DNA of 64,000 nucleotides from Rhodospirillaceae bacterium (GTDB lineage: Bacteria > Pseudomonadota > Alphaproteobacteria > Rhodospirillales > Rhodospirillaceae): contig JAPKDQ010000001.1 of the NCBI GenBank assembly GCA_028822445.1, positions 186,001-250,000 on the forward strand. Direction: 5' to 3'. Below are positions 28,260 to 38,038 of the stretch, piece by piece. Below the pieces are notes generated by a model that searched no databases, had not been told where the DNA came from, and worked only from the letters and a program-made list of their open reading frames with translations. Made by a program: the position numbers and the translations under genes. Position 1 is the stretch's first letter, and the number at the start of each line of letters is the position of its first letter.

Positions 28260-28634
28260 ATGCGGAATTTTTGTGTCTTCTTATTGTTACTCGGAGGGAT
28301 GTGCATAACGGCGCAAAGCGCTCATGCCGCCTGCGTAAAAATCGCGCTTCTCGATGTGGCTGGCTCGGTTATCAAGCCAAATGGATTAGTTCCCGGAATA
28401 AAGATTGGTGATACGGCGGTCTTTATTCATGAACTCCCTCCTCACGATAGTCAGCGTGAAATAGGCTCTGTTAATTGCACGCCTGAAATCAAACAGGCCA
28501 TTGAAAAAGTTTACAATTTGTCCTGTCGGTCAGACCAAGCGATGATGCAGGCTGCGGAGAGTAATACGCAAAGAATAGGGGTAGTTCATCAAAGGTGTGC
28601 TGACTTAAAGAGCGCTATCGAGGCAAGTGATTGA
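28260..28634 (+). CDS. Small secreted protein, unknown
   Basis: The 124-residue product has a clear Sec signal (FCVFLLLLGGMCITAQSAHA, cleavage before ACVKIAL). The mature part of about 100 residues has cysteines at CVKI, NCTPE, LSCRSD and QRCAD, which could form two disulfides. I recognise no family. It lies between the tRNA and a hydrolase gene without a strong ribosome site. Confidence 0.6.
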   Translation: MRNFCVFLLLLGGMCITAQSAHAACVKIALLDVAGSVIKPNGLVPGIKIGDTAVFIHELPPHDSQREIGSVNCTPEIKQAIEKVYNLSCRSDQAMMQAAESNTQRIGVVHQRCADLKSAIEASD

Positions 28635-28733
28635 CGTTCCATGTATCCCAGATACACCACTCTAGTTTTCTATAGATTTTTAGATAACCGTCTGCCCGCA
28701 GTTGTTTAAAGCCGCCCGGCATTGACGTATCGT

Positions 28734-29642
28734 ATGAGCCCGAGCTCGGAGGCAGAAGGGGTGAAATTATTGGCCGAAAGCAGAACCTATGCGACCTCTG
28801 ATGGCTTAACCCTGCACTACGTCGATTATAATACGGGCCCTAGCACAGGGGTGCCCGTTGTCTGCTTGCCAGGATTGACTAGGAATGCTCGTGACTTTTC
28901 TGCTCTCGCCCTGCATTTAAGCGAAAGCCGCCGCGTTTTATGTCTTGAGTTCAGAGGGCGTGGAAGTTCGCAGTGGGATGCGGACGTCTCCCACTATCAG
29001 GCGCACCAGTATGTAGCTGATACATTGCTTTTTCTGCAGAAAGAAAACTTAGATCGCGTGATTATCGTCGGCACATCCCTTGGCGGCATTGTTGGAACGG
29101 GCATCGCTGAGGTCGACCCGGGCTTGCTTGCGGGTATTGTTTTAAATGACATCGGTCCCGTTATTGACCCTGCGGGTTTGAAGCGCATTGGCAGTGATCT
29201 TGGACGTGGCACTGAATGGCCTTCGTGGAAAGAGGCTGCGGCTAAGCTCAAAGAAGTGAATGGGGTTGTGTATCCGACGTTTACTGATAAGGACTGGCTG
29301 GACTATGCTCGGAAGACCTGTCGCGAGACCGCTGAGGGTTTGGTGACACAAGATTATGACCCCGCAATCTCTCAGGCATTCGCATCTGATAGCGCGGCGA
29401 ATGTTGAGTTATGGGAAGTTTTTGATGCACTGGCTGATGTGCCGGCACTATTGCTTCGAGGTGCTCTCTCTGACTTGTTGTCTTCAGAAACAGCGCAGAA
29501 AATGGAAGCGCGTCTTCCCAAGCTCGACCTAGCCATAATTGCTGATCGAGGTCATGTGCCAACGTTAGAGGAGGCGAAGGCTCTTTCTGCCATTAGAGCT
29601 TTTGTCGCCAAGGTAGATACCCTTAACTATCCCTCAATCTGA
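28734..29642 (+). CDS. Alpha/beta hydrolase
   Basis: This 302-residue hydrolase has a canonical fold: VVCLPGLTRNARDF gives the oxyanion region, EFRGRGSSQW the second strand, and GTSLGG the nucleophile elbow. A late aspartate (ALSDLLS) and histidine (DRGHVPTLEE) complete the triad. The ATG at 28734 is preferred to the TTG four codons upstream. The substrate cannot be told; lactone or ester hydrolysis is typical for this branch. Confidence 0.87.
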   Translation: MSPSSEAEGVKLLAESRTYATSDGLTLHYVDYNTGPSTGVPVVCLPGLTRNARDFSALALHLSESRRVLCLEFRGRGSSQWDADVSHYQAHQYVADTLLFLQKENLDRVIIVGTSLGGIVGTGIAEVDPGLLAGIVLNDIGPVIDPAGLKRIGSDLGRGTEWPSWKEAAAKLKEVNGVVYPTFTDKDWLDYARKTCRETAEGLVTQDYDPAISQAFASDSAANVELWEVFDALADVPALLLRGALSDLLSSETAQKMEARLPKLDLAIIADRGHVPTLEEAKALSAIRAFVAKVDTLNYPSI

Positions 29643-29643
29643 A

Positions 29644-29667
29644 CCATGCGGACAAAGCTCCGCATGG
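29644..29667. terminator. Perfect hairpin between convergent genes
   Basis: CCATGCGG (29644-29651) and CCGCATGG (29660-29667) form a perfect eight-pair stem with an eight-base loop, starting two bases after the hydrolase stop. No T run follows on the plus strand. It may act as a pause or RNA-stability element, or a factor-assisted terminator. Confidence 0.45.
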
Positions 29668-29907
29668 CCGCAGCAGATTCTGGTCTAGGCACCGTGCACT
29701 AATTAGTCGCCGCAATGCCTTAAAGTTGTCGGATTTGATGAGGTATTCTTGTGATAAAGGTCCAGGAACCCTTTGATGCTTAGGCTCCTCTAGGCAAACT
29801 GCAAGAGTTTTTAAGTATTGGGTTAAAATTGCGTCGGATAACGTACCAAGGTTCTACCCATGGTGGATAATGGTCTATAGGCCGTTAGCGCATAGACCTT
29901 TATAATC

Positions 29908-30756
29908 TCATGAAACAGCTGGGTTGCGACGAATCAGAATCGCTAACACCGTCATACGGCAGATATTTGGCGGAAACTGTTGGGACAGCATCTTGAGTGC
30001 GGCGACTGCCTCAGGGCCTGGTGCGGCCATGTCTTGAAGCGGGAGGGTTTTGTGGAAAGACTTAGCGTAAGCCTCACTGTCTGACAGCATATGCTGCGCT
30101 GAGGCTTCAAAAGCGCCACCTCTCAGTAAGGGTTCCAGGGCGGGTTCAAGGAACTTGAGAAAAATAGGCCAGCCACCGAAGTGGCGATACAGCGATGGAA
30201 TGACACCGGTGTCACCGCCGTGAATCTGTCGTGCTAATTTATTCAACGCACCTCGTGTGCCCGCTGGCGCGTTAAGTGGATCTGTCATGGGCAGAAGACC
30301 GCGCAATCCTTCCGGTTTTAGGAGGGAGCGTTTATTTAGAGCAGGAATGCGTCGTACACCGGGTTCTTGTGGTGTGCCGGCAAGCGCTAGATCAATAACC
30401 TTTAAACCGATTAAGTTCATGGGGTTAGCGCGACCATAGGTATCGAGCACGCGGTCGATTTCAGCTAAGTCAGTTAAAGAGAGGCTAGCGGCTTTGATGG
30501 GTTGGCTTAAGTCCGCGTGATGACCAGGCATTACTGCGGCTGTTAGCGCTCGTGCTGCCTTTGGGATCTCGCCGTTGATATATAACGGCCGAACTGTGCC
30601 CCAAGCCCATAATAGGCACCCTGGTATGGTCGCCATATTGCGGAAGACCAGGTTTACGATGGGCGCGCCAATAACAGCGCGAATGTCATCATACAATGCT
30701 GAGACCTCGCCAACCGCGTCGCTTTCTTTTACTTCTGGGAGAGCTGTTTTGGCCAA
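29908..30756 (-). CDS. DehI-like (halocarboxylic acid dehydrogenase) family protein
   Basis: The 282-residue protein resembles group I 2-haloacid dehalogenases. It has GEVSALYDDIRAVIGAPIVNLVFRNMATIP followed by WAWGTVRPLY, and a second similar half (IPSLYRHFGGWPIFLKFL) that reflects the internal duplication of the DehI fold. Group I enzymes act on both stereoisomers of 2-haloacids. Many distant homologues have no proven activity, so the substrate is uncertain. The start is TTG, without a strong ribosome site. It may be read through from the remnant upstream. Confidence 0.75.
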   Translation of the reverse strand: MAKTALPEVKESDAVGEVSALYDDIRAVIGAPIVNLVFRNMATIPGCLLWAWGTVRPLYINGEIPKAARALTAAVMPGHHADLSQPIKAASLSLTDLAEIDRVLDTYGRANPMNLIGLKVIDLALAGTPQEPGVRRIPALNKRSLLKPEGLRGLLPMTDPLNAPAGTRGALNKLARQIHGGDTGVIPSLYRHFGGWPIFLKFLEPALEPLLRGGAFEASAQHMLSDSEAYAKSFHKTLPLQDMAAPGPEAVAALKMLSQQFPPNICRMTVLAILIRRNPAVS

Positions 30757-30771
30757 TGGTTGCGCAATCGC

Positions 30772-31161
30772 TTACGCCAGAATCAGGCTTGATGGCCTGA
30801 GCATCGCATAGCCGGGAATCGGTCGGGAATACAAATAGCCCTTAACAATGCGGCGGCCCTCATCGTTTAGAAAGGCCGCATGTGTCACAATTTCAGCACA
30901 ATCTCCGTGCTTGGAGCGCACAGGTTCGTGTTTCTGAATGGGAGCCACCGTCCTGCGCCCAAATACTATCCCTGAAAATAGCGCCATTATTGTCTTCAAT
31001 AAGTATGCGCGCGTTACTCCCTTCGGCTCCAACCTGGTGAAACCGGTTAGGCGCTTGAATGTGCTGTTAGCCTTGGTGATAAGGCCAGCTTTGTTTTTGA
31101 TCATGCAGGAGCCTCTGGTGACGTTTAGTATTGCCTCAAAAAGTGCTTTGCAATCTGGCAT
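30772..31161 (-). pseudogene. Short PAS/EAL-like protein, probably an internally deleted signalling gene
   Basis: The 129-codon frame opens with a PAS-like start (LFEAILNVTRGSCMIKNKAG, then KANSTFKRLTGFTRLEPKG). It ends with VKGYLYSRPIP, which resembles the C-terminal QGYLFSRPLP of c-di-GMP phosphodiesterase EAL domains. The GGDEF core and the EAL catalytic residues that should lie between are absent. It looks like a PAS-GGDEF-EAL gene collapsed by deletion. A functional short PAS protein cannot be excluded. Confidence 0.45.
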
Positions 31162-31195
31162 ACCCTGTTAGAGCTCCATGTCCTCAATAAAGTGA

Positions 31196-32449
<1,254 letters not shown>

Positions 32450-32517
32450 GGAACAAAACCAAGCGTTTGATTCTGTTTCGAGCTTTCGATGATTCCCCGC
32501 ACTTAGGATTCCATACT

Positions 32518-33375
32518 ATGACTTTGGAAAGGGTTTCCGAATACCATAGTTTCGACGGTACCGTCGGGACCTATCGACACCAGTCGACAGAAACGCAATG
32601 CGCGATGCAATTCTCTGTCTTTGTGCCACCCCAGGCGAAAGCCGGCCCAGTTCCTGTGCTGACCTATTTGGCGGGGCTAACCTGCACGGAAGACACTTTT
32701 ATGACCAAAGGTGGTGCGCAGCGTGTCGCAGCAGAGCTCGGCCTGATGCTGGTTGCTCCTGATACGTCGCCGCGTGGGGAGGGTGTTCCCGACGACCCAG
32801 AAGGTAGTTGGGATTTTGGTCTCGGGGCCGGGTTCTATTTGGACGCGACTGAAGCGCCTTTCGACAAGAACTATCGCATGTACTCGTATGTCACGCAGGA
32901 GCTGCGGACGCTGATCTCGAACACCTTTCCGGCTCGACCAGAAAAGCAGGGTGTATTTGGTCATTCGATGGGCGGCCACGGTGCGCTTACCATTGGCTTG
33001 AAAAACCGGGATGTCTACGCCAGCGTCTCGGCTTTCGCACCCATCTGTTCGCCCATGAACTGTCCCTGGGGCGAGAAAGCATTACCTGCCTATCTGGGTT
33101 TGAATCAGGCAGAGTGGGCTGACTACGACGCGACCGCCCTTGTTCTTGGGTTATCTAAAGACGCTGCGGATGCCCATTCGGGGCTTCTCGTTGACCAAGG
33201 GGTGAACGATCAGTTCCTAGAATCGCAGCTTCACCCCCATTTGCTCCAAAATGCCTGCTCCGAGGCCGGGTTGTCCCTGACTCTTCGCAGTCATGCTGGT
33301 TATGATCACGGCTACTATTTCATCTCGACCTTCATGGAAGATCATCTCCGCCATCACGCTGCTGTTCTCTCTTAA
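32518..33375 (+). CDS. fghA: S-formylglutathione hydrolase
   Basis: The 285-residue esterase-D type enzyme hydrolyses S-formylglutathione to formate and glutathione. The nucleophile elbow is GHSMGGHGAL, the oxyanion region is LAGLTCTEDTF, and the catalytic histidine is in GYDHGYYFI. The start at 32518 gives the usual N terminus (LERVSEYHSFDG). It lies 68 bases after frmA and supplies the formate used by the Fds complex downstream. Confidence 0.96.
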   Translation: MTLERVSEYHSFDGTVGTYRHQSTETQCAMQFSVFVPPQAKAGPVPVLTYLAGLTCTEDTFMTKGGAQRVAAELGLMLVAPDTSPRGEGVPDDPEGSWDFGLGAGFYLDATEAPFDKNYRMYSYVTQELRTLISNTFPARPEKQGVFGHSMGGHGALTIGLKNRDVYASVSAFAPICSPMNCPWGEKALPAYLGLNQAEWADYDATALVLGLSKDAADAHSGLLVDQGVNDQFLESQLHPHLLQNACSEAGLSLTLRSHAGYDHGYYFISTFMEDHLRHHAAVLS

Positions 33376-33424
33376 GCGGGGCAGCAGGACGTCAGGGCGG
33401 CCACTGAAAAAGGAAATATCGCTC

Positions 33425-34687
33425 ATGGGTCGCGTTTTCTATGGTTGGATTGTTTTAGCCGGCCTTTGCATCACCTACGCGGCCTCCAACGGGATATTGT
33501 TAAATTCCCTGCCGTTGTTCTATCCGAGCTTAATCGAAGAATTCGCCTGGAATGCGGCTGAGGTTACAGCGCCCGCTACCCTCTCGTTCCTCGCTACTGC
33601 TATTCTTTCTTTATTTGTCGGTTACCTTGTCGACCGCTTTGCGCCGCGGCCGATGATGATTGTAGGCTCTATTCTTTTTGTGGGTGTGTTGCTTGCCTAC
33701 CGTTATATCACGACGCTAGATCAAATGCGGATGATCTACGTTGGGTTTTCGGTGGCGTTGGCATTGAATGGTATTCTTCCGAGTATGGTTATCACCAGCC
33801 GCTGGTTTAAGCGCTATCGGGGTGTGGCTGTTGGTATTCTATTGATGGCGTCAAGCTTTGGTGGTGCGATCATGCCACTCATCGTTGGCCCAATCATCGA
33901 GGATGAGGGTTGGCGGACAGCACTGATCACAATGGCTAGCTTGGGCTTAGTGATGATGGTGCTGCCTTGTGTGTTTATGTTGCGCAATGACCCGAGTGAA
34001 AAAAATACGGTGCTGGATGGTGACGTTGCAGCCGCCGAAGAAGCGGCCGCTGAAGTGGAAGCCAAAGGCCTTGTTTCGGGCATATCCTTGGCGGAGGTGA
34101 TGAAAACACCAATGTTTTATCTTCTGGCGTTTTCCACCGGTGTGATGTGGTTCTGCATCTCTGGCGTCATACAGCATCAGTCGATTTATCTTGGCAGCGA
34201 CCTCTCTTTACCGGGTGCTCGTTTGGCTCAAGTTTTTAGTTTATTTTTTGCTTCGTCTGTGGTCGGAAAAGTTCTCTTCGGGTGGCTGAGTGACCGTTAT
34301 TCCAAGGTCAATATCATGCTGCTCGCGACTGTGAATTTAACAGTCGGGCTTGTTGTCTTCCGTATGGTTGATGGCGATAGTTTCTTTTCAATACTGTTGT
34401 ATGCTGTGGTCTATGGTGTCGGCTTCTCCGGCGCCTTCACCATGATTCAGTTGATGATTGCTGAGTTGTTCGCAGGCCCAACGTACGGAAAGATCCTAGG
34501 GGTCTTCGTGTTCATTGACACGCTAGCAGGGGCGATTGGTATCGGTGCTCTTGGTCGCATCCGGGTTGCAACTGAAAGCTATATTCCGGCCATCAATCTC
34601 ATGATTGGCCTATGCCTTGCGGCATTCGCATGTGTTTATATTATTAAGCGCCAAATTGAGGCGCCACAGCCGGTAGCGGCAGGGTAG
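33425..34687 (+). CDS. MFS transporter 1 (OFA/monocarboxylate-porter type)
   Basis: The 420-residue, 12-span transporter opens with VFYGWIVLAGLCITYAASNG and has the DRFAPRP loop between spans 2 and 3, TSRWFKRYRGVAVGILLMASSFGG at span 4-5 and a second DR loop, WLSDRYSKVN. This layout is that of oxalate/formate and monocarboxylate porters. The ATG at 33425 is preceded by AAAGGAAA. It is a paralogue of the next gene, with which it shares nearly every motif. Position inside a formaldehyde/formate operon suggests import of a C1-yielding organic acid or export of formate. Confidence 0.92.
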   Translation: MGRVFYGWIVLAGLCITYAASNGILLNSLPLFYPSLIEEFAWNAAEVTAPATLSFLATAILSLFVGYLVDRFAPRPMMIVGSILFVGVLLAYRYITTLDQMRMIYVGFSVALALNGILPSMVITSRWFKRYRGVAVGILLMASSFGGAIMPLIVGPIIEDEGWRTALITMASLGLVMMVLPCVFMLRNDPSEKNTVLDGDVAAAEEAAAEVEAKGLVSGISLAEVMKTPMFYLLAFSTGVMWFCISGVIQHQSIYLGSDLSLPGARLAQVFSLFFASSVVGKVLFGWLSDRYSKVNIMLLATVNLTVGLVVFRMVDGDSFFSILLYAVVYGVGFSGAFTMIQLMIAELFAGPTYGKILGVFVFIDTLAGAIGIGALGRIRVATESYIPAINLMIGLCLAAFACVYIIKRQIEAPQPVAAG

Positions 34688-34699
34688 GGGTGTAAGGGA

Positions 34700-35962
34700 A
34701 TGCGAGTTTTCTACGGTTGGTATGTTTTGGGCGGCCTGTTTGTCATGTATGCCGTGTCGAACGGAATATCAAATTTCACGCTGCCACTGTTCTACCCCTC
34801 CTTGATGGATGAGTTTGGCTGGGACCAGGCCGAGGTGACACGTCCCGCTGGTATCAAGTTTCTGTTTGCTTCGATTTACAATTTAGCAATCGGGTTCTTA
34901 TTGGACCGCTATAATCCTCGGCCGATTATGGCGACGGGCGCTCTCTTGATGGTCTTCGGTCTAGTCTCGTTTCTCTTAATGGACAATCTCTGGCACTTCA
35001 CCTTAATTTATCTGTTGCTGGCCTTCGGTCTATCCATGTGTGGGCTGATCCCGTCTATGCTGACTACCAGTCGCTGGTTCACCAAATACCGCGGACGAGC
35101 CGTTGGCATTCTTCTGATGGCCTCCAGCTTCGGCGGCGCTGTTCTTCCCCTGATCGTCACAGGCCCTATCGCTTCCGGTGAGTGGCGTCAGGGCATTATT
35201 ATTCTTGCGGTCATCGGTTTTGTCGGAATGTTCTTGCCAGTTATTTGGCCGCTGAGGGCCCGGCCAGAGGACAAAGGTTTGACCCCAGATGGGTTGTCCA
35301 AAGAGCTATCGGAGGCGTCCGATACCAAGAGCCTTGGTGTGGCCGGCGGTGCGCCCCTGAATGAAGTAGCGCGCATGCCAATTTTCTATTACCTGCTGGT
35401 CGCCACGGGTGTGCTGTGGTTTTGCATTACCGGGGTAGTTCAACATCAAGCTCTTTATCTCGGGCGTGACCAGGGCCTGTCAACCGAAGTGTTAGGGAAT
35501 GTTTTTAGCCTATTTTTCACCTGCTCGGTTCTCGGGAAGTTTATCTTCGGATGGTTGAGCGATCATTTTCCAAAGTTCCTTATCATGCTTCTGGCCATCG
35601 TGAATCTGGCAGCGGGTTTGGTGATCCTGCGCTTTGTCGACGGTGCGGGTATAGCTATGATTTACGGATACGCCGTCGTCTTTGGCATAGGGTTCTCCGG
35701 TTCGTTTACGATGATCCAGTTGACCATTGCTGAACTGTTCACTGGCCCGACCTATGGCCGCATTCTGGGCATTTATGTGGCTGTCGACACAATTGCAGCT
35801 TCGGCGGGGATCTTTGCACTCGGAACGATTCGGGTGGCCGCGGACAGCTATATTCCGGCCATCGATCTTATGCTCTTCTTGTCGGTTGTTGCGCTGGCTT
35901 GTGTATTAGCGATCAAGCGCGAGCTTGCAAAGCGAGAGCTGCAGATAGCGGCGGCGGAGTAG
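34700..35962 (+). CDS. MFS transporter 2 (paralogue of transporter 1)
   Basis: This second 420-residue transporter has the same design: MRVFYGWYVLGGLFVMYAVSNG, LDRYNPRP, TSRWFTKYRGRAVGILLMASSFGG, WLSDHFPKF and the late GFSGSFTMIQLTIAELF. It begins 12 bases after the first copy and has diverged along its length, so the duplication is old. In the second DR loop the usual arginine is replaced (SDHF against SDRY in copy 1). The two may form a heterodimer or take up different but related acids. Confidence 0.92.
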   Translation: MRVFYGWYVLGGLFVMYAVSNGISNFTLPLFYPSLMDEFGWDQAEVTRPAGIKFLFASIYNLAIGFLLDRYNPRPIMATGALLMVFGLVSFLLMDNLWHFTLIYLLLAFGLSMCGLIPSMLTTSRWFTKYRGRAVGILLMASSFGGAVLPLIVTGPIASGEWRQGIIILAVIGFVGMFLPVIWPLRARPEDKGLTPDGLSKELSEASDTKSLGVAGGAPLNEVARMPIFYYLLVATGVLWFCITGVVQHQALYLGRDQGLSTEVLGNVFSLFFTCSVLGKFIFGWLSDHFPKFLIMLLAIVNLAAGLVILRFVDGAGIAMIYGYAVVFGIGFSGSFTMIQLTIAELFTGPTYGRILGIYVAVDTIAASAGIFALGTIRVAADSYIPAIDLMLFLSVVALACVLAIKRELAKRELQIAAAE

Positions 35963-35969
35963 GCGCTGA

Positions 35970-36479
35970 ATGGTGTCCAATCAAGAAGAGAGATTGCGAG
36001 AGGCCGAACCTGCGCAAGAGCCGGATGAGAAAAGGGCGACTTTGAAGATTTGTCAGGACCATGGCAGTCGTCCGGACAATCTTATCGAGGTTTTACACGC
36101 TGTACAGGCCCGTGATGGCTACCTCAGCGACGATAGCCTGAGAGACATTGCGGCCTGTCTTAACCTCACCCGTGCCGAAGTGCATGGCGTCGCCAGTTTC
36201 TATCACGACTTTCGCCGCATCCCGCCGGGCAAGACCGTAGTTAAAATTTGTTTGGCAGAGGCCTGTCAGGCCCTGGGGTGTGACGCGCTCAAAGAGCATG
36301 CAGAGGAGGTCCTCTCAACGGACATGGGAGCGACATCATCGGATGGTGAGGTATCTTTGGAACCTGTCTATTGTTTAGGCAATTGCGCCTTGGGACCGGC
36401 GGTCATGTTCAATGGAGATTTGTATGGCCGGGTCACACCCGAGAAATTGGACTCTTTAGTCTCTGGTGCTGACATATGA
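35970..36479 (+). CDS. fdsG: NAD-dependent formate dehydrogenase, gamma subunit (NuoE-like)
   Basis: The 169-residue subunit carries a thioredoxin-like [2Fe-2S] domain. It has LIEVLHAVQARDGYL, VHGVASFYHDF, and the cluster cysteines in CLAEACQALGC and CLGNCALGPAVM. It passes electrons between the FdsA iron-sulfur chain and the FdsB flavin unit. Its stop overlaps the fdsB start by four bases. An N-terminal extension of about 20 charged residues is slightly longer than usual. Confidence 0.95.
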   Translation: MVSNQEERLREAEPAQEPDEKRATLKICQDHGSRPDNLIEVLHAVQARDGYLSDDSLRDIAACLNLTRAEVHGVASFYHDFRRIPPGKTVVKICLAEACQALGCDALKEHAEEVLSTDMGATSSDGEVSLEPVYCLGNCALGPAVMFNGDLYGRVTPEKLDSLVSGADI

Positions 36480-38029
36480 GCGTAGTCACAGTCTTCGTGC
36501 CAAAAGATGCTGCGGCAGTTTCGGTGGGGGCGGACGATGTCGCAGTTGCTCTCAGTCAAGAATCTCAAAGCCGTGGCATTGATATAAACCTTATCCGTAA
36601 CGGTTCTCGCGGCCTGCTGTGGCTAGAGCCCTTGGTGGAAGTCGAAACAACATCGGGGCGGATTGCCTTTGGTCCGGTTTCAGCAAGCGATATCTCCGGC
36701 TTGTTTGACGCAGGTTTTTTATCCGGCGGTAATCATGATCTCAGCCACGGGGTTACCGAGGAAATCCCCTATCTGGCCAACCAGGAGCGGCTGACGTTTG
36801 CCCGATGTGGTGTTATCGATCCTCTAGACCTGACGGCCTATGAATCTCATGGTGGTCTCGTTGGTCTCAAAAAAGCGCTAGAACTTGAGCCATTGGCAAT
36901 CGTTGAAGAAGTTACAGTTTCCGGATTGCGGGGCAGGGGCGGCGCTGGATTCCCGGCCGGGCTCAAATGGGAGACCGTGCGCAAAGAGTCCGCAGATCAA
37001 AAGTATATATGCTGCAACGCCGATGAAGGCGACAGCGGAACGTTTGCGGATCGCTTACTCATGGAGGGAGACCCCTTTACGCTTCTTGAGGGCATGGTGA
37101 TTGCAGGGCGGGCTGTAGGAGCCGATACCGGCTACATCTACATACGTTCAGAGTATCCCCACGCCATTCGTGCACTCAGTGATGCAGTTTCGAGTTTTGA
37201 ACAGGCAAACCTCCTTGGCAAAAACATCCTCGGCAGTGGGCAGGCCTTTACCATCTACATTCGTATTGGTGCAGGGGCTTACATTTGCGGAGAAGAATCT
37301 TCCATGCTCGAAAGCCTAGAAGGTAAGCGCGGCCAGGTGCGCGCCAAACCGCCTATTCCCGCGATAAGCGGACTATTTGGCAAGCCCACGGTGGTCAACA
37401 ACGTTCTTACGCTCGCGACAGTGCCTTACGTCCTGGCAAATGGTGGCAAGACTTACAGTGATTACGGGCAGGGCAGGTCCCGAGGGACACAGCCGTTTCA
37501 GCTGGCGGGAGACATCGCCCGGGGAGGCCTGGTCGAGAAAGCTTTCGGCGTCACGTTGCGTGAGCTGGTTGAAGGCTTTGGCGGCGGAACCCTTAGTGGG
37601 CGGCCCGTCCGCACGGCGCAGGTCGGTGGCCCATTGGGTGCGTATATCCCTGAAGCTGCTTTCGACGTCCAAATGGATTATGAAAGCCTCGCAGGTTCCG
37701 GTGCTATGTTAGGGCACGGCGGCGTAGTCGTATTTAATGAGTTGGTCGACATGGCTCGACAGGCCCGATTTGCAATGGAATTTTGTGAAATCGAATCATG
37801 CGGCAAGTGCACGCCCTGCCGTATCGGATCGGTGCGCGGCAAAGAAACTCTTGATAAGATCATTGTCGGAGAGGACTTGGAGAAAAACCTAGCCGTGCTA
37901 GAAGATCTTTGCGTGTTGATGACCGATGGATCGCTTTGTGCCATGGGAGGATTAACCCCCATGCCAGTGACGAGCGCCCTCAAACACTTTCCTGAGGACT
38001 TTGGTTTGGCACGGCAGACGGTGGAGTAG
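36476..38029 (+). CDS. fdsB: NAD-dependent formate dehydrogenase, beta subunit (NuoF-like)
   Basis: This 517-residue diaphorase subunit binds FMN, NAD and one [4Fe-4S] cluster. After an N-terminal thioredoxin-like part come SGLRGRGGAGFPAGLKW (NAD/FMN site), CNADEGDSGTFADR, GAYICGEESSMLESLEG and the cluster motif ESCGKCTPCRIG with a later cysteine in LCAMGG. It delivers electrons from formate to NAD. Confidence 0.96.
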   Translation: MSVVTVFVPKDAAAVSVGADDVAVALSQESQSRGIDINLIRNGSRGLLWLEPLVEVETTSGRIAFGPVSASDISGLFDAGFLSGGNHDLSHGVTEEIPYLANQERLTFARCGVIDPLDLTAYESHGGLVGLKKALELEPLAIVEEVTVSGLRGRGGAGFPAGLKWETVRKESADQKYICCNADEGDSGTFADRLLMEGDPFTLLEGMVIAGRAVGADTGYIYIRSEYPHAIRALSDAVSSFEQANLLGKNILGSGQAFTIYIRIGAGAYICGEESSMLESLEGKRGQVRAKPPIPAISGLFGKPTVVNNVLTLATVPYVLANGGKTYSDYGQGRSRGTQPFQLAGDIARGGLVEKAFGVTLRELVEGFGGGTLSGRPVRTAQVGGPLGAYIPEAAFDVQMDYESLAGSGAMLGHGGVVVFNELVDMARQARFAMEFCEIESCGKCTPCRIGSVRGKETLDKIIVGEDLEKNLAVLEDLCVLMTDGSLCAMGGLTPMPVTSALKHFPEDFGLARQTVE

Positions 38030-38038
38030 GACTGACAG

